64,000 bases of DNA from Methylomonas methanica (GCA_001644045.1 LUUF01000083.1:1-64000), one strand, 5' to 3'. Shown: positions 9,998 through 20,128, counted from the first letter of the stretch. Notes: generated by a model not told the origin, from the sequence alone. A program made the numbers and translations.

Positions 9998-10219
9998 GTT
10001 GCTGTTTTCAATTGGTCGTCAAGTTTTGGGACGAAGACTAGCGGTTCGGGATAGTGTCGCACCTATCCGTCCGTGCTTAGTCTGTCACCAGGGAAAACTT
10101 GAGTATAGCCAAATTAGGCAAGTCTGCGATTTTTATAGCCTAACCCAAATATTCATCCTAACAGCCATAAAGATTCCAGGAATAAATAACCTCGCTATCG
10201 TCGACAGTGTCGAATGTAT
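9998..10219. other. Intergenic spacer between two response-regulator genes
   Basis: About 220 AT-richer bases that must carry the promoter of the HD-GYP gene on the minus strand. I could not place a convincing -35/-10 pair or terminator, and no coding frame fits. Confidence 0.4.
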
Positions 10220-11356
10220 TTACCGGCAGTGAATCGCCATGCAGGAAATGTCGTCTTGGGTTTCGCGATGCGCCATATGCACTGCCAGGGCCTGTTGTAT
10301 TGCCGCTACCTCGGCACCGGACGGCGCCTGTCTGAGGGTTTGCTGTACCCGCTCCTGGCCGAATAATTGGCCATCCGGAGCCTGGGCATCGGTCAAACCA
10401 TCAGAATACATAAACAACTCGCAGCTGTCCCGCCAATGCCAGATTTCGCAGCTATCGTCGAATTCCCGGTTGTCGAGAATGCCGGCGGAGGGGTGCGTGG
10501 AACGAAAAGCGTGCGCCGGATTGCCCCGGCTATCCAGCGCGAAAACATCCGGTAAGCCACCGTTCCACAATTCTATCGATTTTTTTTCGCCATCTATCAT
10601 GCCCAAAACCAAAGCCACGAAACGCCCTGTCGGCATCTGACAATGCAACAGTCTATTGATCTCGCGGACGATAATGGAGACAGCCAGGCCTTTTTTGGTC
10701 ATCGCCTGAAACGCCTGATTGACGATGACCGTCGGCAGAGCCGCCGCCAAACCATGGCCGGTGGAATCGGCTAGCATAAAATAAATTTGTTGGCTGCTGA
10801 CGCGTCTGGCGCAAATCAAATCGCCGCTAAAGCGCTTGGCCGGCAGCAACCAGAACTGTAGATGATCGTCCTTAAGATCGCTCTGCTTGATTAACTTATC
10901 GAAAATACTCTGTAAAAACCGCTGCTCCGCCTCATTTTCATCTCGATAGACTTTAAGCTGCTGCGCATCGGCGATTATCAAGTTTTGCATATCGATTGCG
11001 CGCTGCACCGAGCTTAACTTGGCGGCAAGAATGGCCCGATTAAACGGTTTTTGCAGATAATCGTCCGCACCGGCTTGCAGGCCATCCAGTACATTTTGGT
11101 CATCGGCTAGCGCGCTGAGCACAAAAATAGGTATCCACTTGTCCCTGGGCAGCGCTCGAATCGTTTTGATGGCCTCCAGCCCATCCATCACCGGCATCAT
11201 AATGTCCATCAGAATCAGGTCCGGATTGACGCTACCCAGCGACTCGACAGCCTGCTCGCCATTTTCGACCGAAATGACTTCATGCTGCATCCTGCTCAAT
11301 AATTTATCGAGCAACAACCTGTTTTCGTAGATATCGTCGACAACCAATATTTTCAT
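10220..11356 (-). CDS. Response regulator with PP2C/SpoIIE-type serine phosphatase output
   Basis: A 378-residue protein: receiver domain with D7/D8, phospho-acceptor D51 (LILMDIMMP) and Lys 103 (LQKPF), a helical linker (about 120-160), then a PP2C-type phosphatase (about 165-378) with the metal-binding Asp motifs FSGDLICA and ADSTGHGLAAALP and a late SDGLTDAQ. Such RsbU-like proteins dephosphorylate anti-sigma-factor antagonists in partner-switching pathways. No antagonist (STAS) or anti-sigma kinase gene is in the window, so the target is elsewhere. Together with the neighbouring HD-GYP regulator it could form a paired output module. Confidence 0.9.
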   Translation of the reverse strand: MKILVVDDIYENRLLLDKLLSRMQHEVISVENGEQAVESLGSVNPDLILMDIMMPVMDGLEAIKTIRALPRDKWIPIFVLSALADDQNVLDGLQAGADDYLQKPFNRAILAAKLSSVQRAIDMQNLIIADAQQLKVYRDENEAEQRFLQSIFDKLIKQSDLKDDHLQFWLLPAKRFSGDLICARRVSSQQIYFMLADSTGHGLAAALPTVIVNQAFQAMTKKGLAVSIIVREINRLLHCQMPTGRFVALVLGMIDGEKKSIELWNGGLPDVFALDSRGNPAHAFRSTHPSAGILDNREFDDSCEIWHWRDSCELFMYSDGLTDAQAPDGQLFGQERVQQTLRQAPSGAEVAAIQQALAVHMAHRETQDDISCMAIHCR

Positions 11357-11396
11357 TAGGATTTATACCGTTATTCGCACTAACCGGCAGTCTACC

Positions 11397-12860
11397 CTAA
11401 CTAAATAAGGTATCCCACATCGAATCGACTTTTTTGATCACGTCCTCGCTCATCACGATAGGACGCCCCCATTCCCGGTTGGTTTCGCCCGGCCATTTGT
11501 TGGTAGCGTCGAAACCGACCTTGGACCCCAACCCCGACACCGGCGAAGCAAAATCCAGATAATCTATAGGCGTATTTTCCAATATCGTCAAATCGCGCGC
11601 GGGATCCATCCGGGTGGTAATCGCCCAAATCACGTCCTGCCAGTTGCGCACATCTACATCGTCGTCCACTACGATCACAAACTTGGTATACATGAACTGA
11701 CGCAGATACGACCAGGTGCCCAGCATCACCCGCTTGGCGTGGCCGGCGTATTGCTTCTTCATGCTGATCACCGCCATCCGATACGAACAGCCTTCCGGCG
11801 GCAAATAAAAGTCGACGATTTCCGGAAACTGTTTTTGCAGGATAGGCACGAATACCTCATTCAAGGCCACACCGAGAATGGCCGGCTCGTCGGGCGGGCG
11901 CCCCGTGTAAGTGCTGTGGTAAATCGGCACCTGCCGCTGGGTAATGCGCTCGATGGTAAACACCGGAAACTCATCTACCTCGTTGTAATATCCGGTGTGA
12001 TCGCCATACGGCCCTTCCGGCGCGGTTTCGCCGGGATAGATAAAACCTTCCAAGACAATTTCCGCGCTGGCCGGCACCTGCAAATCGTTGGTCAGACATT
12101 TGACCACTTCGGTCTTGCTACCGCGCAGCAAACCGGCGAAGGCATACTCGGACAGCGAATCCGGCACCGGTGTGACCGATGCCAATATCGTTGCCGGGTC
12201 CGCGCCCAACGCGACGGCTACCGGAAACGGTTTACCCGGATGCGCCTCTTGCCATTCCTTGAAATCCAATGCACCGCCGCGATGCGCCAGCCAGCGCATG
12301 ATGACTTTGTTTTTGCCTATCACCTGCTGCCGGTAAATCCCCAGATTCTGCCGTTCTTTATTCGGCCCTTTGGTAATCACCAACGGCCAAGTAATCAGAG
12401 GCGCGGCGTCTTCCGGCCAGCAGGTCTGAATCGGATAAGCGCTTAAATCGACTTCGTCGCCGACGCGTATCACTTCCTGGCAAGGCGCGGAACTGACTAT
12501 TTTTGGGGCCATATTCAACACTTGCTTGAAAACCGGCAACTTTTCCAGCGCGTCCTTCATGCCTTTCGGCGGCTCGGGTTCTTTCAGATAGGCCAGTAAC
12601 TCGCCGATACCGCGTAATTCGGAAACGTCTTTGGCGCCCATCCCCATCGCCACCCGCTTCGGCGTACCGAACAGATTGCCGAGCACGGCAATATTGGAAC
12701 CTTTCGGATTTTCGAACAGCAAAGCCGGTCCGCCCTGCTTCAATACCCGGTCGCATATCACCGTCATTTCCAGCACCGGATCGACTTCGTGCTTGATGCG
12801 CTTCAGTTCGCCCTGTTTTTCCAGTTGGGCGATAAAGTCTCGTAAATCTCTGTATTTCAT
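11397..12860 (-). CDS. ubiD: 4-hydroxy-3-polyprenylbenzoate decarboxylase UbiD
   Basis: Prenylated-FMN-dependent decarboxylase of ubiquinone biosynthesis. The 487-residue length and the opening [22 protein letters not shown] are typical; further hallmarks are FENPKGSNI, the prFMN-binding [13 protein letters not shown] segment, [26 protein letters not shown] with the catalytic Glu region, and the final VDSMWDTL. The flavin prenyltransferase UbiX needed to make its cofactor is not in the window. It is followed on the same strand by a response regulator 40 bases away, probably as separate transcription units. Confidence 0.97.
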   Translation of the reverse strand: MKYRDLRDFIAQLEKQGELKRIKHEVDPVLEMTVICDRVLKQGGPALLFENPKGSNIAVLGNLFGTPKRVAMGMGAKDVSELRGIGELLAYLKEPEPPKGMKDALEKLPVFKQVLNMAPKIVSSAPCQEVIRVGDEVDLSAYPIQTCWPEDAAPLITWPLVITKGPNKERQNLGIYRQQVIGKNKVIMRWLAHRGGALDFKEWQEAHPGKPFPVAVALGADPATILASVTPVPDSLSEYAFAGLLRGSKTEVVKCLTNDLQVPASAEIVLEGFIYPGETAPEGPYGDHTGYYNEVDEFPVFTIERITQRQVPIYHSTYTGRPPDEPAILGVALNEVFVPILQKQFPEIVDFYLPPEGCSYRMAVISMKKQYAGHAKRVMLGTWSYLRQFMYTKFVIVVDDDVDVRNWQDVIWAITTRMDPARDLTILENTPIDYLDFASPVSGLGSKVGFDATNKWPGETNREWGRPIVMSEDVIKKVDSMWDTLFS

Positions 12861-12984
12861 GCATTGTCCTTAGAAAGGGCCGAACGTCGTGCCACGGGGT
12901 ACAAAATCAAAGCGGCAATCATACGCCGGGATAAGCCGGGCAAGGAAGCCAGGCAGAAGTAAAACCAAATGAAAGCGCCACGTA

Positions 12985-15465
12985 TCAACGCCGCAACACC
13001 TGCAACGGCGGCTGACGAACCACCTGCCGCACGCCCCAATATCCGGCCAACCCCACTGTGGCCGCGCCTATGGTTGGCAATGCGCCCCATAACTGAAAAC
13101 TGGGGTGGTAGTCGATATGCATCACGCGGGTATACAGCGCGTACAAAATTGCCTCGCTAGCCAGCGCCGCCAAAATGCCTGCCAAGATGCCGAGCAAGCC
13201 GAACTCGATCACATGGGTGGCGCGTAAAAAGCCGCGCCGGGCCCCCAGCGTGCGCATCAGCGCGCCTTCGTAGATCCGTTGATCCAGCGTGGCGTAGACG
13301 GCGGCGAACAACACGGTAAAACCGGCCGCCAACGCAAAATACAGCAGCAGATTGATGGCCTTGGTCAACTGCGTCAGGATCATCTTGAACTGTTTCAGGA
13401 TCTGGTCGACTTCCAGTATCGTGATGGCCGGATATTTTTTCAGCAGCGTATTCAGCAGATTCTTTTGGCTGTCGGCCAGATAAAAACTGGTCATGTACAT
13501 GGTCGGAAAATTATCCAGCGTGCCGGGCGAGAAGATCATGTAAAAGTTGGGCCGCATCGTATCCCACTGCACGCTACGGATATTGGCTACTTTGGCGCTG
13601 AATTGCGCGCTCCCAACGGTAAAGGTCAATTGATCGCCCAGTTTGATTTTCAGGCTTTCCGCCAATTTTTGCTCCACCGACACCAGCCCCGATGGCGCAG
13701 CTTGCCAAGCGTCACCCTCGACGGTTTTGTTATCGTCCGGTAATTGTACCGCCCAGGTCAGACTCAATTCGCGTTGGGTAGCGCCTTCGCCCTGCGAGTC
13801 TTTGCTGACTCGGCCTTGCACCGCTTCGTTATTGATCGTCACCAAGCGCCCGCGCACCACCGGGTAAAACCGGCTGCTGGCAATCTGCGCTTGCTGCAAT
13901 TCGTCTTGAAACGCCTTCTGGCGTTCGGGCAGGATATTCAACGCAAAATGATTCGGCGCCTGTTCCGGTAATTGCTGTTGCCAGTTGTCGATTAAATCGC
14001 TACGCACGCTAAAACTCAGTGCCATCGCGGTTAGCGTGATGCTGAAAGCCAATATCTGACTGACGCTGGCCTCGCTGTTCCTCAGCAAACCCTGCAATCC
14101 AAAACGCCAATTCAGCCCCATTTTCGGCAACAGCTTGCGCGCCAGCAATAGCAAACCGTATATCGCCGTGCCCAAGCCGAATAACGCCAACGTACCTACC
14201 CCCAAAATGATGGAGGTCATTTTCGGATCTTCGGTATAGCGCCAAATCAAACCGCCGATGATCGCCAACGCCAAACCGTAAATCAACCAGCCGCTGGTGG
14301 GCAGCGGTTCCAGATCGCGACGCAATACCCGCAAGGGCGAGACTTTCTGCAAGCGCAGCAACGGCGGTAAGGCAAAACCCAGCAATATCGCCAGGCCGGT
14401 AATCAAACCGAAAAACACCGCCAGCCAGCTGGGACTGGCCAATTCTTGCGGCAGCAAAGACTTTAACAGCTCAAATAAACCGAACTGCGCCAGCCACCCC
14501 AATCCGCAGCCGACTCCGCTGGCCACCAAGCCCAGCACCAAAAACTGCAAACCGTACAGCCAGATAATTTCCGCTTGCTTGCAACCCAGGCAACGCAAGA
14601 TGGCGGTGGCGTTGAAATGCCGTTCGGTGTAACGGCGGGTGGCCATCGCAATCGCTACGCCGGCAATCAGGATCACCACGATGCTGGATAAGCCCAGGTA
14701 ACGCTCGGCGCGCTGCAATGCCGAGCCCAATTCCGGCCGATCCTCATGTATATCCAGCATCTTTTGCGACGGATTCAATTGCGGTTTCAACCAGTCCTTG
14801 AAGGTAGCCAAGGCCTGCTCGTCACCGCTGAACTGGAAGGCATAACGCACATGGCTGCCGGGTTGAATCACGCCGGTGGCGGCCAAGTCGCTTTGGTTGA
14901 TCATGACCCGCGGCGAAAAGCTGTAAAAGTCGCCGCGTTTGTCCGGTTCGTAACTCAATACCCGGCTGATGGTCAGCGCTTTTTCGCCTACGGTCAGCGT
15001 ATCGCCGATTTTTAGATGCAGCGCCGGCAGGATTCGTTTATCCACCCAGGTGGAGCCTGCTTCAGGGCCTTGGGCGACGACGGTTTCGTCCTGCGACTCG
15101 GCATCGCTGGTTTTCAATTTGCCGCGTAACGGGTAGCCGCCGCTGACGGATTTTATCGAGGCCAACAGCATTTCGTTGTTTTCCAATAAAACACTGGCAA
15201 ACTCGCTGGTCTGCGAGCGGGATAAGCCCAACTCGCCGGCCTTGGTCAGCCAGACTTCAGCTATGAGCGCCGGGGCAGCCACCACCAGATCGCCCGCTAA
15301 AAACTCGGCGGCTTGTACCGTCATGGTCCGATGCAGCCGGTCGGCAAATAGCGATATGGCGGTGGAACTGCTCACCGCAATCAACAACGCCAGCAGCAGC
15401 AAGGTCAATTCCCCGGAACGGCTATCGCGCCACAGCAACTTTAGCGCCAGATTGAAGCGCTTCAT
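12985..15465 (-). CDS. ybbP: ABC transporter permease of the YbbP/FtsX family
   Basis: An 826-residue integral membrane protein with one N-terminal helix (about 16-38), a large periplasmic region, a core of FtsX-like helices (about 250-420), another periplasmic region and three C-terminal helices (about 700-810). This is the long FtsX-type layout of E. coli YbbP. It overlaps the ATPase gene upstream by four bases (ATGA) and is translated with it. The YbbAP exporter, beside tesA, is conserved in proteobacteria; its substrate is not established. Confidence 0.92.
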   Translation of the reverse strand: MKRFNLALKLLWRDSRSGELTLLLLALLIAVSSSTAISLFADRLHRTMTVQAAEFLAGDLVVAAPALIAEVWLTKAGELGLSRSQTSEFASVLLENNEMLLASIKSVSGGYPLRGKLKTSDAESQDETVVAQGPEAGSTWVDKRILPALHLKIGDTLTVGEKALTISRVLSYEPDKRGDFYSFSPRVMINQSDLAATGVIQPGSHVRYAFQFSGDEQALATFKDWLKPQLNPSQKMLDIHEDRPELGSALQRAERYLGLSSIVVILIAGVAIAMATRRYTERHFNATAILRCLGCKQAEIIWLYGLQFLVLGLVASGVGCGLGWLAQFGLFELLKSLLPQELASPSWLAVFFGLITGLAILLGFALPPLLRLQKVSPLRVLRRDLEPLPTSGWLIYGLALAIIGGLIWRYTEDPKMTSIILGVGTLALFGLGTAIYGLLLLARKLLPKMGLNWRFGLQGLLRNSEASVSQILAFSITLTAMALSFSVRSDLIDNWQQQLPEQAPNHFALNILPERQKAFQDELQQAQIASSRFYPVVRGRLVTINNEAVQGRVSKDSQGEGATQRELSLTWAVQLPDDNKTVEGDAWQAAPSGLVSVEQKLAESLKIKLGDQLTFTVGSAQFSAKVANIRSVQWDTMRPNFYMIFSPGTLDNFPTMYMTSFYLADSQKNLLNTLLKKYPAITILEVDQILKQFKMILTQLTKAINLLLYFALAAGFTVLFAAVYATLDQRIYEGALMRTLGARRGFLRATHVIEFGLLGILAGILAALASEAILYALYTRVMHIDYHPSFQLWGALPTIGAATVGLAGYWGVRQVVRQPPLQVLRR

Positions 15466-16154
15466 ACCATGCTCCCGGCATCCAGGCGAATGGTGCGTTG
15501 ACAGCGGCCGGCCAGAGACATGTCATGAGTCACTAAGATCAAAGTGGTGTGTTGTTCCTGATTCAGTTCGAACAACAGATCGATAATATACGCGCCGGTC
15601 TTGCTGTCCAGATTGCCGGTCGGTTCATCGGCGAACAATATTGCCGGCCGGGTCACAAAGGCCCGCGCCAAGGCTACCCGTTGTTGTTCGCCGCCGGACA
15701 GCTGCCTGGGCGTGTGGGTCAGGCGATGCGACAAACCCACTCTATCCAACAGAGCGCGGGCGGCCGCCTCGGCTTGAGCGTGACCGCTGAGCTCAAGCGG
15801 CAGCATCACGTTTTCCAGGGCCGTCAAACCCGGCAATAATTGGAAGGATTGAAACACGAAACCGACCAATTCGTTGCGCAATAAGGCACGGCCGTCTTCA
15901 TCCAGTTTGGTCAGATCGCGGCCATTGATGACCACTCTGCCGGTGCTGGGCGTATCCAGGCCGGCCAGTAAACTGAGCAGGGTGGATTTGCCGGAACCGG
16001 ACTCGCCGACAATGGCAAGACTCTCGCCCGGCTTGATGATTAAATTTACCGATGACAAGATATGTAAAATACCTTCGGAAGTCGGAACCGTTTTACCGAG
16101 TTGTTCGGTAACGATGATCGGAGAATTGGTCTTATCAATATGAGTATTTAACAT
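15462..16154 (-). CDS. ybbA: ABC transporter ATP-binding protein YbbA
   Basis: A 230-residue ATPase of the LolD/MacB-like class. Walker A GESGSGKST (50-58), Q-loop FVFQSFQLLPGLT, signature LSGGEQQRVALARA, Walker B ILFADEPTGN and the switch His in LVTHD are all present, so it should be an active ATPase driving the permease encoded next. Its start codon shares the palindrome CATG with the start codon of the divergent tesA, leaving no leader between the two coding regions; an internal start for one of the genes is possible. Confidence 0.95.
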   Translation of the reverse strand: MLNTHIDKTNSPIIVTEQLGKTVPTSEGILHILSSVNLIIKPGESLAIVGESGSGKSTLLSLLAGLDTPSTGRVVINGRDLTKLDEDGRALLRNELVGFVFQSFQLLPGLTALENVMLPLELSGHAQAEAAARALLDRVGLSHRLTHTPRQLSGGEQQRVALARAFVTRPAILFADEPTGNLDSKTGAYIIDLLFELNQEQHTTLILVTHDMSLAGRCQRTIRLDAGSMV

Positions 16155-16755
16155 GTATAGCGTGGTCCTTGCCGTAATCCTGGGTTTACTACCGATAAGC
16201 GCGATGGCGAAATCAATAGTGGTGTTGGGTGACAGTATTAGTGCCGGTTACGGCATCGAAGTTCAGCTTGGCTGGGTGGCATTGTTACAAAACAAGCTGA
16301 CCGACCGGCATGACGGCTATGTTATCAGCAACGAAAGCATCAGCGGCGATACTTCGGCCGGCGGTTTGGCCCGGCTGGAGCAAATTTTAACAAGGCATAA
16401 ACCGGATATTCTCTTGCTGGAACTGGGCGCCAACGATGGCTTGCGCGGTTTGTCGCCGCCGGAAATGAGAAATAATCTGACCGAGATCGTCCGGCGTTCG
16501 CAAAAAATCGGCGCCAAGGTGATGTTGCTGGGCATGAAGATCCCGCCCAATTACGGCAAGCGCTATGTCGAGATGTTTTACGAGGTTTATCCGCAACTAT
16601 CCGCGGAATTGAAGATTCCCTACGTGCCGTTTATCCTGGAAGAAGTAGCATTAAATCCGGAGATGATGCAGGCTGACGGCCTACATCCGAATGAACTGGC
16701 TCAACCGGTGATTGCCGAGAAAATCTGGGGATATTTACAAGCGTTGCTGAAATAA
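16153..16755 (+). CDS. tesA: Periplasmic acyl-CoA thioesterase / arylesterase TesA
   Basis: SGNH/GDSL hydrolase with thioesterase, esterase and lysophospholipase activity. The 200-residue protein starts with a signal peptide (MYSVVLAVILGLLPISAMAK). The four SGNH blocks are intact: GDSISAGYG with nucleophile Ser 28, the Gly block SGDTSAGG, ELGANDGLRG with the Asn, and DGLHPNELA with the catalytic Asp and His. Its position divergent from ybbA-ybbP is the conserved arrangement known from E. coli. An alternative GTG start four codons in would shorten the signal peptide slightly. Confidence 0.95.
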   Translation: MYSVVLAVILGLLPISAMAKSIVVLGDSISAGYGIEVQLGWVALLQNKLTDRHDGYVISNESISGDTSAGGLARLEQILTRHKPDILLLELGANDGLRGLSPPEMRNNLTEIVRRSQKIGAKVMLLGMKIPPNYGKRYVEMFYEVYPQLSAELKIPYVPFILEEVALNPEMMQADGLHPNELAQPVIAEKIWGYLQALLK

Positions 16756-16809
16756 ATAGCAAAGGATAGTCGTGTAGCTAGACCCTTTACCAACTCAAGG
16801 TTGCCATTT

Positions 16810-17832
16810 TTAGCTGTTAGCGTTATCAGTACTTTTCCATTGGCCTGACAAATACAATTCCAGATTTTTCTTGAAAGGTTCTACTTTCTCATATTCCCAG
16901 TAACCATACAGCTGGCCGAGATTATTGTAAAAGCTGCGGATCATTACGATTATCGGAACATACCAATACAAACCTGGCGAGCCTAAGCCATCGTCTTGCA
17001 GTTCTTTAATAACCGGAGCAATCAAGCTGATGTAGATAAAAGCCAACACGCCAAGCATCGCCAACCATGCCCACGGAATGACAAATCCCAATAAAAAAGT
17101 CAACATCCAAAGGATATGATTACGCAAATGATAGAAAACAGCTTTTAAATCGGTTTTGCCGATTCGCCCGGTCCCCCGTCCGTATAAATAGTATTGTTTG
17201 GCGAGTTTTTTAAAATTAGGCCTAGGGCGCCAGGACACTACCGCATTTTGCGCCAATCCGACTCGGCATCCAAGTGCTTTGGCTCTCTGTGCGAACAGCG
17301 TATCTTCCGCGGTGTAAAGCCATTCCGGGTAACCGCCTGTCGCTGCCCAGACACTTTTTCGAAACGCCGAGTTTCTACCGTGAAAAACCCGATGTTCTTC
17401 ATCGGTCGCATTTCCGGAAGTTGATAATGCACCGGCAAAAAATTCGAAAGAATTAATATGTTCGACTTTACGCACGCCGGATACCGCGCCAAAATCAAGA
17501 TTTTCCAGCAGTGGTTTCACCAACTCATCCAGCCAGACTGGTTCAGGGTGACAGCCGCCGTCGGTGACCGCAATAATGTCGGAGCTGGAACGCGTAATCG
17601 CCAGATTGCGTCCTCGAGCGATGTTGACGCCTTTCTCGACAAAAAACTTTATGTTGGCATTCTGATCGGCGTATTCTTGCAACAACTCCAAAGTCCCGTC
17701 GGTCGACCCCCCATCAACTATCACTATTTCATCGGGGCGACGTGTCTGGTTTAAAAAGGCATCGAGCAGGTTTTTAATACTGCTGCATTCGTTTAGAACC
17801 GTGGAAATGATGCTTACAGTTAGATTTTGCAT
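16810..17832 (-). CDS. Family 2 glycosyltransferase with C-terminal membrane segments
   Basis: A 340-residue protein with a GT-A fold: VSIISTVLNECSSIKNLL, then EIVIVDGGSTDGTLELL, GVNIARGRNLAI and VTDGGCHPEPVWLDEL, where the usual DxD is DGG. C-terminal hydrophobic segments (about 235-275 and 295-310) place it at the inner membrane. It probably transfers a sugar from a nucleotide donor to a polysaccharide or glycolipid precursor; donor and acceptor cannot be read from the sequence. It lies downstream of a GNAT gene on the same strand (52 bases apart) and may share its transcript. Confidence 0.88.
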   Translation of the reverse strand: MQNLTVSIISTVLNECSSIKNLLDAFLNQTRRPDEIVIVDGGSTDGTLELLQEYADQNANIKFFVEKGVNIARGRNLAITRSSSDIIAVTDGGCHPEPVWLDELVKPLLENLDFGAVSGVRKVEHINSFEFFAGALSTSGNATDEEHRVFHGRNSAFRKSVWAATGGYPEWLYTAEDTLFAQRAKALGCRVGLAQNAVVSWRPRPNFKKLAKQYYLYGRGTGRIGKTDLKAVFYHLRNHILWMLTFLLGFVIPWAWLAMLGVLAFIYISLIAPVIKELQDDGLGSPGLYWYVPIIVMIRSFYNNLGQLYGYWEYEKVEPFKKNLELYLSGQWKSTDNANS

Positions 17833-17884
17833 ATTTAATATCGCCAGATTTGAACACTACAGTTTTTGAACTACTTGCTCAACA

Positions 17885-18967
17885 TCATAGCGGATGGTCG
17901 AAATAATCGCCATCTATCCCGCTTCTATACCAATTTTGCAAAATGTTGTCGGCCAGCGGCGGCTCGCGGTAGATCAGATAACGGTTACCGCGCGACGGCA
18001 CCGCTTCGTAGCCAAGACTGCGGAACAGACTGGTCAATGACGGTGAGGCGACTTCCAGACTACCCCAGCTAATGCCGTTCTCTCGCCAATAGGCGAACAA
18101 ATAATACAGCAGAGTCTGCAAAGCCGGCTCATCGTCCAACGGATAAAACACATCGCGCAATACCGCCATGCTGATAGCATCCCCAAAGCTTTGCCGATGC
18201 CAAATAGCATAGGCTCGCAGCTTGCCGGCAGCATCCCGTAGTGCGAACAATCTTAACGGACAGGTAGGATAATCGAACAAACGCCAGTTTAAGTAGCGGC
18301 TGCTACGTTCCAGACAGGAAACATAACCTAACTTGGCACGCTCCCAAAATTGATCAAATTCACCGTCACAGCGCAGAACTTCTTGCAGATGGAAACCGCT
18401 GCCACGCAATTTTGCATTGCGCATTCGCAAACTTAAGTCGAACCATCCGCCCAACCACCGTCCAAGGAATTTGCCCACCCGTTTTTCCCAGGACCCCCCA
18501 TAACCGATCCGCAACCGAAAAAAATCGTTATCGCTGCCGCCTATTTCGGAAAACCCTAGTTTTTTATAAGCCTTTTGGGTAATGTTACCGGCAGTGACGC
18601 TACCGGTAATCTCGGCAAACTGCCGGCTGTGATCGATCAAACCTGTCGCCAGGCCTTTGCCTCTAAAGCTGGAATCGACACTGGTATTGGCGCAAAAAGC
18701 GATAACAGTGGCCTGACCATTAAACCACCAAGGCTGACCAAACATTGCCCGAAAACCAATTGCTTGACCATCCAAACTCACCCCGACGCCAATCCCCGGC
18801 AAATCAGCTTGCCAGGGATTATTGACAATACGCTGCTCGAACCAAAGCGAAACATATTCCGGATGTTGCTGAAATTCATCGAAATTTTCGACAACGATCC
18901 TGATGCAATCCGGAATATCGGCCAGCTGGATAAAGCTGTACTTAAAATGATCTATAACGTCGGGCAT
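17885..18967 (-). CDS. GNAT-fold acyltransferase, polysaccharide-biosynthesis type
   Basis: A 360-residue protein with a GNAT-like N-terminal half: FIQLADIPDCIRIVVENFDEF, a strand with GVGVSLDGQAIGFRAMFG, and the acetyl-CoA loop region SSFRGKGLATGLIDHSRQFAE, followed by AYKKLGFSEIG. The C-terminal half (about 180-360) is a second, less clear domain (LRAYAIWHRQ, EVASPSLTSLFRSLGYEAV), so it may be a double-GNAT protein of the kind found in surface-polysaccharide clusters. Substrate unknown. The neighbouring glycosyltransferase supports a cell-surface role, by inference. Confidence 0.75.
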   Translation of the reverse strand: MPDVIDHFKYSFIQLADIPDCIRIVVENFDEFQQHPEYVSLWFEQRIVNNPWQADLPGIGVGVSLDGQAIGFRAMFGQPWWFNGQATVIAFCANTSVDSSFRGKGLATGLIDHSRQFAEITGSVTAGNITQKAYKKLGFSEIGGSDNDFFRLRIGYGGSWEKRVGKFLGRWLGGWFDLSLRMRNAKLRGSGFHLQEVLRCDGEFDQFWERAKLGYVSCLERSSRYLNWRLFDYPTCPLRLFALRDAAGKLRAYAIWHRQSFGDAISMAVLRDVFYPLDDEPALQTLLYYLFAYWRENGISWGSLEVASPSLTSLFRSLGYEAVPSRGNRYLIYREPPLADNILQNWYRSGIDGDYFDHPL

Positions 18968-19222
18968 AAGCTTTTCTCGACAAAAATGCTGAATATTATT
19001 GGCGAGGCCGAAATACCTTTGGCTAAGGCGTCACCGAAAATCGAAAACTATTATCGGCGCAAACTTGCCGTAATACCAAGCTACAGCGTAGTTTTAAACC
19101 GGAGACTCAGGCAACAGACATTCGGAATGACGCTACAGAAAGGTTTGGGGCCAAGGCAAATACCGGCAAATCGTGGAAAAAGGTGTTCGTTGCCCAAGCC
19201 CACGCCATAACTGGAACAACAT

Positions 19223-19690
19223 TTAAGGGATTAGGTTCAAGACCGATTTGGCGTCAAGCATGGTGTTGCGTTTTTTCAAGCCCAGAAAGCCCAACATCCC
19301 GCTAAGAAATAACCACGCAGCAGTAGGCAAGGCCGCTTTCAATTCAGCAGTTTTGCTCTCGTCGAGCATTGGCTCGGTGAAAATACCGAGCAAACCGAAA
19401 AAACCTGTTTGCGAAACGATTTCGTCAAGCCCTTCCAGACCCGACAAGGCTTGCTGAAATGTCGTTATTGCCCGGGTTTTGACGCGCGTAAACAAAGTTA
19501 ACGCGTAATCCTGCAACGGCTTATCCGTCAAGCTGGTTAAGGGTTGCTCTTGATAAGCGCTTGGTAGCGTTTTAAATGATACGATCGGGTTTAGAGCGTT
19601 TTCGGCAGCAGTTGCTTGCGCAAGCTGTATACCCCAAAACGATAGCCCGATAAAAAATAGTGCAGATAGTAGCGGCTTGTTCGTGTCCAT
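19223..19690 (-). CDS. Small exported protein with a PEP-CTERM-like tail
   Basis: A 155-residue protein with a signal peptide (about 1-28, LLSALFFIGLSFWGIQLAQA) and a C-terminal block LPTAAWLFLSGMLGFLGLKK, i.e. a short motif with Pro, a hydrophobic helix and a basic end. This resembles PEP-CTERM sorting signals recognised by exosortase, although the motif reads LPTAA rather than VPxPA and the chain continues 14 residues past the basic end. No exosortase is in the window. The central part has no recognised domain. Function unknown. Confidence 0.6.
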   Translation of the reverse strand: MDTNKPLLSALFFIGLSFWGIQLAQATAAENALNPIVSFKTLPSAYQEQPLTSLTDKPLQDYALTLFTRVKTRAITTFQQALSGLEGLDEIVSQTGFFGLLGIFTEPMLDESKTAELKAALPTAAWLFLSGMLGFLGLKKRNTMLDAKSVLNLIP

Positions 19691-20128
19691 ATTGAAACCC
19701 CAGAATTAATCAATTAGTTAAGAGGTGAAACCCTATTCCCGGAAACCACACCAATCACAAACTTGGCAGCGGCTCACGAAAAAGGCATCCGTGCAAATGA
19801 GGATAGCACCGCCTATGCCAATTGCAAGAAACTGATTTATATAAATATTTTTTACTTAGGCTTACAAACCGTTGGAACCGGAACAACAAATGCGGATTAA
19901 ATGTCGCTAACACAACAACTTAGCGGCTCAAGCTTTCGTAAAAATTCCTAAGCCGAACACCTCAAAAATAGATCGGTTTTTCTGTGCGAATTCAATCTGC
20001 GGCAATACCGACGCTGCCATAGCCAAAGGCTCATCCCAAGGCGGCAAGCGACGGTTTTGCAGTTGAAAGATAACGATAACTTGTTAGAGTAATAGGCAAG
20101 TTACTGAATACACCGACTCGGGAGCATC
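19691..20128. other. Intergenic region upstream of pyruvate carboxylase
   Basis: About 440 bases between divergent genes; it should hold promoters for both. I cannot place a convincing promoter. On the minus strand a frame of about 50 codons ending at 19928 reads like protein (it includes LPPWDEPLAMAAS and SIFEVFGLGIFTKA) but has no start codon; it may be a relic. Confidence 0.4.

Noticed and set aside
18575-19210. Long + strand open frame opposite the GNAT gene
   Set aside because: Antisense to a gene with recognisable GNAT motifs; composition is that of a shadow frame.
19928-20080. Minus-strand frame of about 50 codons ending GLGIFTKA
   Set aside because: Protein-like composition but no start codon; noted only in the intergenic entry.
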